Assembly (NCBI GenBank): GCA_964628835.1
Contig: CAZVME010000070.1
Location: 1 to 17,664, forward strand
From: JAAGZL01 sp964628835
Lineage (GTDB): Bacteria > Pseudomonadota > Gammaproteobacteria > Chromatiales > Chromatiaceae
Reading direction: 5' to 3'
DNA: 17,664 bases
Numbering within the stretch: position 1 is the first letter of the stretch; the number at the start of each line of letters is the position of its first letter. Positions 12,938-17,664 of this stretch are shown one piece after another. The notes under the pieces are model-generated. The model had not been told where the DNA came from, did not search any database, and worked only from the letters and a program-made list of their open reading frames with translations. The position numbers and the translations under genes were made by a program.

Positions 12938-13901
12938 GACTCTCCTCACTGGGCCTGGCACTACGTCGAGCGCGTATGCGTTGCAGCAGATCCTGCGCCC
13001 CAACAAACAGCCCCTGCGGCATGAAGATCATCATCAGCATCAGGATGGCACCAAATATCATCACCTCAAAATCTTCAAACACCACCAGCAGCTCAGGCAG
13101 AAAGGTGAGGATAATGGCGCCGAACACCGCCCCATAGGTGGAGGCCATACCACCCAGCACCACCATGGTCACCAGTTCGATAGAGAAGAAAAAATTAAAA
13201 GAGTCAGGGCTGACAAACGACTGCTGATGGGCAAACAGGCTGCCGGCCAGAGAGGCAATCAGTGCCGCCATCACAAACACGCTGGTCTTGGTGGCGGTAG
13301 TATCTATCCCCATCATCTCTGCCGCCACCTCAGAACCATGCAGGGCGCGCAGGGCGCGGCCACTACGCGAGTTGATCAGATTCAGGGCTAGCCACACCAC
13401 CAGCAGCATGCAGGCGCCGATCACCATATACCAGCGCAAATCGCTGTCCACCTGCCAGCCGAAGATGGAGAGGGTCGGTATCTCCCCCAGGCCGTCTGGT
13501 CCACCGGTCAGGCCCACCGTCTGCACCAGAACAATATTGACAATAATGCCAAAGCCCAGAGTGGCCATGGCCAGGTAGTGCCCCTTCAGCTTCAGCACCG
13601 GGCGCGCTATAACAAACGCGACCACCCCGGTCAGGAGCATACCCGCCAGCATGGCCGGCCACGGGCTCCAGCCAAACTTGGCGGTAAGGATGGCCGAGGC
13701 ATAGGCCCCCATGCCGAAGAACGCCGCATGCCCGAGGGAGATCTGCCCGGCATATCCCATCAGCAGATTCAGGCTCACCGCCAGGATGGCATGCAGCCCG
13801 GCAGAGACCGCCACCACGGTCACAAAATAGTTATCGGGAAACACTATTGGCAGCACAACCACCAGCAGCGCCAGCAGATAAAAACCCATTTGCCGATTCA
13901 T
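12924..13901 (-). CDS. livM: Branched-chain amino acid-type ABC transporter permease LivM
   Basis: An inner-membrane permease of 325 residues with about nine to ten hydrophobic segments. The family motif GYAGQISLGHAAFFGMGAYASA and the cytoplasmic coupling region NSRSGRALRALHGSEVAAEMMGI with TKTSVF are clear. GMASTYGAVFGA near the C-terminus is also typical. The C-terminal tail is basic and hydrophilic. The ATG overlaps the stop codon of livH by four bases (ATGA, 13898-13901). Confidence 0.94.
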   Translation of the reverse strand: MNRQMGFYLLALLVVVLPIVFPDNYFVTVVAVSAGLHAILAVSLNLLMGYAGQISLGHAAFFGMGAYASAILTAKFGWSPWPAMLAGMLLTGVVAFVIARPVLKLKGHYLAMATLGFGIIVNIVLVQTVGLTGGPDGLGEIPTLSIFGWQVDSDLRWYMVIGACMLLVVWLALNLINSRSGRALRALHGSEVAAEMMGIDTTATKTSVFVMAALIASLAGSLFAHQQSFVSPDSFNFFFSIELVTMVVLGGMASTYGAVFGAIILTFLPELLVVFEDFEVMIFGAILMLMMIFMPQGLFVGAQDLLQRIRARRSARPSEESHEPA

Positions 13902-14776
13902 ACCCGCTCCGAAGACGCCTTGCCAAACAGCCCGCTAGGGCGTAGGAACAGCACCAACAGCAGCACTACAAAACCGATGGCATCTTTATAGCCGGATGAG
14001 ATCAGACCCGCTGACATGGATTCGATCAGGCCCAACAGCAAACCACCTGCCACCGCGCCCATGGGATTGCCCATACCGCCCAGGATGGCGGCGGAAAACC
14101 CCTTGAGCCCCAGCATCACCCCGGCGTCATAGGAGGTAAATGTTATGGGGGTAACAAGCACCCCGGCCATGGCCCCCAGGAATGCCGACAGGCCGTAGGC
14201 GATCAACATCATCAACCCCACATTTATCCCCACCAGATGTGCGGCAGTACGATTGCAGGAACAGGCGATTATCGCCTTGCCCAGGGTGGTATGGTGGAAG
14301 AAGTAGTGCACGGCCAGCACCATCACCCCGGTGCCACCCATCACCCACAGGCTCTGTGGCAACAGGGTTGCACGCCCCAGTTGGATTGGGTCCTCACCGG
14401 AAAAATGGGGCATGGCGAAGATGTCTTTACCCCACAGCAGCAGGGCCACGCCGCGCAAGAAAATAGAGGCGCCGATGGTGATAATGATGGTGCTTACCAC
14501 CGAGGCCCCGCGCGCACGCGCAATGGCAAAACGCTGGAACAACATGCCCAGCAGTACCGTCAGTGCCACCGCCAGCAGCAGGGCGACCGGTAGCGGCAGA
14601 CCATTACCGGAGTAGAGAAAGATGGCGCACATGGCGCCCATCATCACAAACTCACCCTGAGCGAAGTTCACCACATCAGAGGCGTTGTAGATGATGGCAA
14701 AACCAAGGGCCACCAGGGCGTAAGTTGCGCCCACGGTGACCCCGGTAAACAGAAATTGCAGGATCTGATCCCACAT
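13898..14776 (-). CDS. livH: Branched-chain amino acid-type ABC transporter permease LivH
   Basis: An inner-membrane permease of 292 residues with about eight membrane segments. It carries the LivH marks GATYALVALGFAIIYNASDVVNFAQGEF near the N-terminus, a coupling loop around NRTAAHLVGIN, and GGMGNPMGAVAGGLLLGLIES near the C-terminus. ATG start at 14776 with a weak GAGAG upstream. It forms a heterodimer with LivM. A small hairpin (14805-14823) separates it from livK and may lower its expression relative to the binding protein. Confidence 0.94.
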   Translation of the reverse strand: MWDQILQFLFTGVTVGATYALVALGFAIIYNASDVVNFAQGEFVMMGAMCAIFLYSGNGLPLPVALLLAVALTVLLGMLFQRFAIARARGASVVSTIIITIGASIFLRGVALLLWGKDIFAMPHFSGEDPIQLGRATLLPQSLWVMGGTGVMVLAVHYFFHHTTLGKAIIACSCNRTAAHLVGINVGLMMLIAYGLSAFLGAMAGVLVTPITFTSYDAGVMLGLKGFSAAILGGMGNPMGAVAGGLLLGLIESMSAGLISSGYKDAIGFVVLLLVLFLRPSGLFGKASSERV

Positions 14777-14804
14777 ACAGCTAAAGCTCTCTCATTCCGC
14801 AATT

Positions 14805-14823
14805 ACCGCCCAGCAACAGCGGT
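14805..14823 (-). promoter_or_regulatory. Small hairpin between livK and livH
   Basis: ACCGC (14805-14809) pairs with GCGGT (14819-14823) immediately after the livK stop. Such stem-loops between binding protein and permease genes often stabilise the upstream mRNA; that role is inferred. Confidence 0.35.
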
Positions 14824-14825
14824 GG

Positions 14826-15971
14826 TCACTTCACAACCACCCAGTCGCCATTCTTGATCTCCAGCATCTTGAAGGCATCCAGCCCCAGTCCCAGATGGTC
14901 CTTGGCGTTGATATTGAACACCCCGCCGGTACCCACAAAGCCCTGGGTCTTCTCAATCTCGGCCCGTACCTTGGCCTTGTCGGCAGAACCGGCGCGCTTG
15001 AGCGCCTCCACCGCAATCATCAAGCCATCATAGGCGTGTCCACCAAAGGTGGATACAGCGCCGTGCTTGGCCTCAAATGCAGACTTGTAGGCCATCAGCA
15101 CCGGCTTTTGTTGCTCGCTATCCGCCAGCTTGTCCGCCACTAACAGGGCAGAGGCCGGTAGACGCACACCTTCGGCTGCAGCTCCAGCCAGGGCGATATA
15201 CTTCTTGGAGGCAACGCCGTGGGACTGATACAGCGGCAGCTTGATGCCGAGCTGGCGCACGTTCTTGGTGACAATGGCCGGACCGGCGCCAAACCCGAAG
15301 TTGAGGATAGCCTGGGCATTGGTGTCGCGGATCTTGGTGAGCTGGGCCGTCATATCAGTATCTTTCTTGCCGTAGGACTCATCGGCCACGATCTCAACCC
15401 CATACTCAGGGGCCAGGGCCATGGTCTGGGCGCGCCCGGACTTGCCGAAACCGCCATCACCGCTGATCAGCGCCAGCTTCTTCAAGCCTCGCTTCTGCAT
15501 GTCGGCAAAGATCTTGGCTGCTGCCATGCGATCGGTATGCGGCATCTTGAACACCCACTTTTTGACCGGATCAATAATCTTCACCGAACCGGCCAGAGAG
15601 ATAAACGGCACCCGACTCTTCTCCACAATGGGTATGGCAGCCATGGTGGTGCCGGAGGTGGAGCCACCAACAATCAGGTCCACCCGGTCCTTTTTTACCA
15701 GGCGTTTAGCAAAGTTCACCGCCTCTTTGGCCTTACCACTGGTGTCGTAGTGGATCAGCTCCAACTGCTTGCCATTCACTCCACCCTTGGCGTTGATCTC
15801 CTGCACATACATCTGTAGCGTTTTCAGCTCCGGGTCACCCAGAAATGAGGCCGGGCCAGTGACGGCCAGGAAACTGCCGATCTTGATGGTGTCCCCAGCC
15901 TGGGCCAAGCCGGTTGCCAGCGTCAGACAGAGAGCCGCCACAGAAGCGGCCATCGGTTTTCTAATAGACAT
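14826..15971 (-). CDS. livK: Periplasmic substrate-binding protein LivK/LivJ type
   Basis: A periplasmic binding protein of 381 residues from the ATG at 15971, with GGGAG six bases upstream. The frame is open to 16013 but the added residues precede the signal peptide. Signal: MSIRKPMAASVAALCLTLAT, cleavage probably after AQA at residue 25. The mature protein begins GDTIKIGSFLAVTGPASFLG, typical of type I binding proteins (Peripla_BP_6), with VDLIVGGSTSGTTMAAIPI forming the usual ligand-pocket strand. Binding proteins of this clade also take aromatic compounds and amides, which would suit the downstream genes; the ligand is not readable here. Confidence 0.92.
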   Translation of the reverse strand: MSIRKPMAASVAALCLTLATGLAQAGDTIKIGSFLAVTGPASFLGDPELKTLQMYVQEINAKGGVNGKQLELIHYDTSGKAKEAVNFAKRLVKKDRVDLIVGGSTSGTTMAAIPIVEKSRVPFISLAGSVKIIDPVKKWVFKMPHTDRMAAAKIFADMQKRGLKKLALISGDGGFGKSGRAQTMALAPEYGVEIVADESYGKKDTDMTAQLTKIRDTNAQAILNFGFGAGPAIVTKNVRQLGIKLPLYQSHGVASKKYIALAGAAAEGVRLPASALLVADKLADSEQQKPVLMAYKSAFEAKHGAVSTFGGHAYDGLMIAVEALKRAGSADKAKVRAEIEKTQGFVGTGGVFNINAKDHLGLGLDAFKMLEIKNGDWVVVK

Positions 15972-15991
15972 AGGTATCTCCCTAATCAACC

Positions 15992-16019
15992 GGCCCGGTA
16001 CATCTACGTACACCGGGCC
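15992..16019 (-). terminator. Hairpin between the porin gene and livK
   Basis: GGCCCGGT (15992-15999) and ACCGGGCC (16012-16019) are perfect arms, extended by a GTAC pairing with one bulged base. It lies 11 bases after the porin stop and about 20 bases before livK, with no T-run. It may be a partial terminator or an mRNA-stabilising structure that sets the ratio of porin to transporter. Confidence 0.5.
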
Positions 16020-16030
16020 AGCAGGTTGAA

Positions 16031-17326
16031 TCAGAATTTGTATTCGAGATTAAAGCGGGCAAAGGTAGAGTCCTTAATGCCTGCCGCATGATAGTTACCT
16101 GGATCGAGCCACTCACCACGCAGGTGCCCGGTCAGATTATCGGTAACCTTGAATTTCAACATGGCAGTTACCAGATCGCCTCGATCTTTGCCGCTGCCAC
16201 CGCCCATGCCATCATTCTCATCCGCCTTCAGATCATAGTAACGGAGCTGGAAGCTACTTCCGGCAAATGGGGTCAGGTTCATACCCACGTAGGCGGTCTG
16301 CAGGTTGGTCCAGCCACCAATGCTGTTATTGGAACCGATATAGGAGTAGACGTAGAGCTCACTGATCTGCGGCCAGCGGGCAAACACCTGATGCCACTCA
16401 TCGTTGTCACTGCCAGCTGCATTGCTTTCGTCACCAGATAGATAGTAGTAACCGGCCACAAAACTTGGCTTGATGCTGGGGAGGATTGCAGGCTTGAAGG
16501 TAAGGGAGGCATCCACCATATTACCGCCGATATCATCACCACCCTTGTCGCCCCACTGGTGGGCCACTTCCAGATTACCGCTGAGGCCATTGCCAAACTT
16601 GGGCATAACCCGGAAACCGGCGGTATTCAGATCCACATCGGCATTACCCATGTCGATGTACTCTTTCTTATGGATGTAATAGTACTCCAGCGGGACCTGC
16701 TCAAAGCTCTTGTTTTTGACGTAAAAACCCAGGGCCGCCTCATCCTGCTCAACAGTAGGATCGATGTTGATTAGAGAACGCTTGGAGTCATCATCTATAG
16801 CCAGATCATCAACATCATGATTGTATATGGCAAACAGATCGATCTGGTTTTCTTGCAGTTTGATAGACGCCTTGACAGCATCAAAAAAGATAGTCCTGGA
16901 ACCGTCGCCAGGGGTGCCGTCCAGCATAATCTTGCCAGTGCCGTAGATCATGTCCTGGCGACCAACACGCAGTGACAGTTTTCCATCCCACAGATTGCGG
17001 AACTCGGCATACAGATGGTCTGGTATGGTCTCTGCAGATGGATCCCAGGAATCACTGTCGGTTTTGCTGTCGTCGTAATAACGCCACTCATTGGTGAAGC
17101 GCAGTCGAAAGGTCATATCCTCGTTAGGATCATATTGACCCCATACCCTGACCCGGTTGCGATTAAACAGAAAATCAGGCAGTACCGGTCCACCTGCACT
17201 CAACGGGATCTCATTCAGGCTGGTGATTCGAAATCTGACGTCCCCTCCCCAGCTGAATCCGGTCTCAGCCTGGGCCAGGCCCAAGCTAGCCAGAAACAGC
17301 ATGGCCACAGTTAATATTTTTTTCAT
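16031..17326 (-). CDS. Outer-membrane beta-barrel porin (alginate-export-like)
   Basis: A 431-residue outer-membrane barrel. Signal peptide MKKILTVAMLFLASLGLAQA with cleavage after residue 20. The mature protein consists of alternating amphipathic strands rich in Tyr/Trp/Gly with acidic loops, and ends in FNLEYKF with the C-terminal phenylalanine recognised by the BAM machinery. Segments such as RLRFTNEWRYY, LSLRVGRQDMIYGTGKIML and TPGDGSRTIFFDAVK resemble the Alginate_exp barrel group (from memory). The ATG at 17326 has AAAGAG seven bases upstream; the open frame to 17476 precedes the signal peptide and is rejected. As the first gene before livK it probably admits the same substrate through the outer membrane. 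Confidence 0.88.
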   Translation of the reverse strand: MKKILTVAMLFLASLGLAQAETGFSWGGDVRFRITSLNEIPLSAGGPVLPDFLFNRNRVRVWGQYDPNEDMTFRLRFTNEWRYYDDSKTDSDSWDPSAETIPDHLYAEFRNLWDGKLSLRVGRQDMIYGTGKIMLDGTPGDGSRTIFFDAVKASIKLQENQIDLFAIYNHDVDDLAIDDDSKRSLINIDPTVEQDEAALGFYVKNKSFEQVPLEYYYIHKKEYIDMGNADVDLNTAGFRVMPKFGNGLSGNLEVAHQWGDKGGDDIGGNMVDASLTFKPAILPSIKPSFVAGYYYLSGDESNAAGSDNDEWHQVFARWPQISELYVYSYIGSNNSIGGWTNLQTAYVGMNLTPFAGSSFQLRYYDLKADENDGMGGGSGKDRGDLVTAMLKFKVTDNLTGHLRGEWLDPGNYHAAGIKDSTFARFNLEYKF

Positions 17327-17664
17327 GTCAGTACTCTTTATAATGTTAGTTAAATTATTATTAAGGTTTCCACCTGGGCAGAAACAGGATCTTGCGGTCT
17401 GCTTGAATTCCACACCGCACAAATACCCGCCGCCGGGCAACTGCAGACATGCCGGCTCGGCACCGTAGTCAGCCATACTCCATGTAATCGACTCTTGGGA
17501 GGTTAGTGGATATCAACCCGGAGGTGCTGCAATACACTGCCCCAAAACCGGGCAAGCCTACACCAATACAGGGCACGGCCACTCTGAAATTCAATACACA
17601 GTATTGAATAATTCAAATCACCGCCCATAACCCATACGCGAAGGGCGTCAGTGTGCCCGTTCTG
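17327..17664. other. Upstream region of the porin-liv operon
   Basis: No gene is supported here; the open frame reaching into it (to 17476) lies ahead of the porin signal peptide. It contains the palindrome described at 17589-17609 and an AT-rich leader (17327-17360) just before the porin. No convincing -35/-10 pair was found. Confidence 0.5.
17589..17616. promoter_or_regulatory. Candidate operator upstream of the operon
   Basis: Perfect nine-base arms ATTCAATAC and GTATTGAAT around ACA (17589-17609) overlap a second perfect palindrome TTGAAT-A-ATTCAA (17604-17616). The same TTGAAT half-site thus appears three times in alternating orientation, as in operators bound by dimeric regulators such as TetR or GntR types. 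It is about 260 bases before the porin ATG. The regulator itself is not in the window. Confidence 0.5.

Noticed and set aside
16031..17476. Porin with a 50-residue N-terminal extension
   Set aside because: A clear signal peptide begins at the methionine at 17326; an extension ahead of it would block export.
17528..17543. Sigma-54-like GG-N10-GC site upstream of the porin
   Set aside because: Only the GG and TTGCA elements fit; most of the -24 element does not match, so chance is likely.
1..17664. CRISPR arrays, tRNA or rRNA genes, prophage genes
   Set aside because: No regularly spaced repeats, cloverleaf sequences, rRNA segments or phage structural genes were seen on either strand.

Overview
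The window joins two different kinds of DNA. Positions 1 to about 5110 are visibly AT-rich accessory DNA. Positions 5230 to 17664 are GC-richer chromosomal DNA of proteobacterial type: hemE, a LivFGMHK transporter, an aryl-acid/aryl-pyruvate catabolic operon and an outer-membrane barrel. The gene content best fits a free-living gammaproteobacterium able to use aromatic compounds, probably with anaerobic or facultative metabolism, since a ferredoxin-dependent 2-oxoacid oxidoreductase is present. The genus is inference and is not claimed.

Left region (1-4871): a small chromosomal integron. An apparently intact integron integrase (intI, plus strand, 3879-4871) lies divergent from an array of minus-strand gene cassettes running from an attI core at 3580-3586 down to about position 56. 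The cassettes can be delimited by exact pairing of each start core with the R'' core of the same cassette. Cassette 1 (2972-3585) encodes an orphan six-cysteine protein. Cassette 2 (2373-2971) holds two coupled ORFs, the second with a Sel1-like repeat. Cassette 3 encodes a predicted lipoprotein. Cassette 4 is a broken HEPN-like gene whose 5' end is missing precisely at the attC crossover point. Cassette 5 is a Phd/ParE-type toxin-antitoxin pair with its own promoter. Four attC sites (88, 72, 55 and 70 bp) are readable. The attI/intI intergenic region is full of palindromes and carries a possible leader ORF.

Flanks of the integron: a 215-bp MITE-like element (4889-5103) with 19-bp terminal inverted repeats and a perfect 9-bp target duplication sits just after intI. 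The end of a second copy, in inverted orientation and 53/55 identical over the visible part, occupies positions 1-55, seven bases after the toxin stop codon. No attC is visible for the toxin-antitoxin cassette.

Right region: hemE (minus) converges on intI. Upstream of hemE, ten minus-strand genes form an apparent operon: outer-membrane porin, livK, livH, livM, livG, livF, a CBS-ACT regulatory protein, a PaaI-type thioesterase, phenylacetate-CoA ligase, iorA and iorB. It ends at a strong GC hairpin (6392-6433). Most junctions from livH to iorA overlap or are within a few bases. A coherent reading is that the barrel and the Liv-type transporter import an aromatic acid or amino acid, PaaK activates phenylacetate (or a relative) to its CoA thioester, IorAB converts aryl-pyruvates directly to arylacetyl-CoA, and the thioesterase and CBS-ACT protein balance CoA pools or flux. 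A perfect palindrome about 260 bp upstream of the porin start is a candidate operator.
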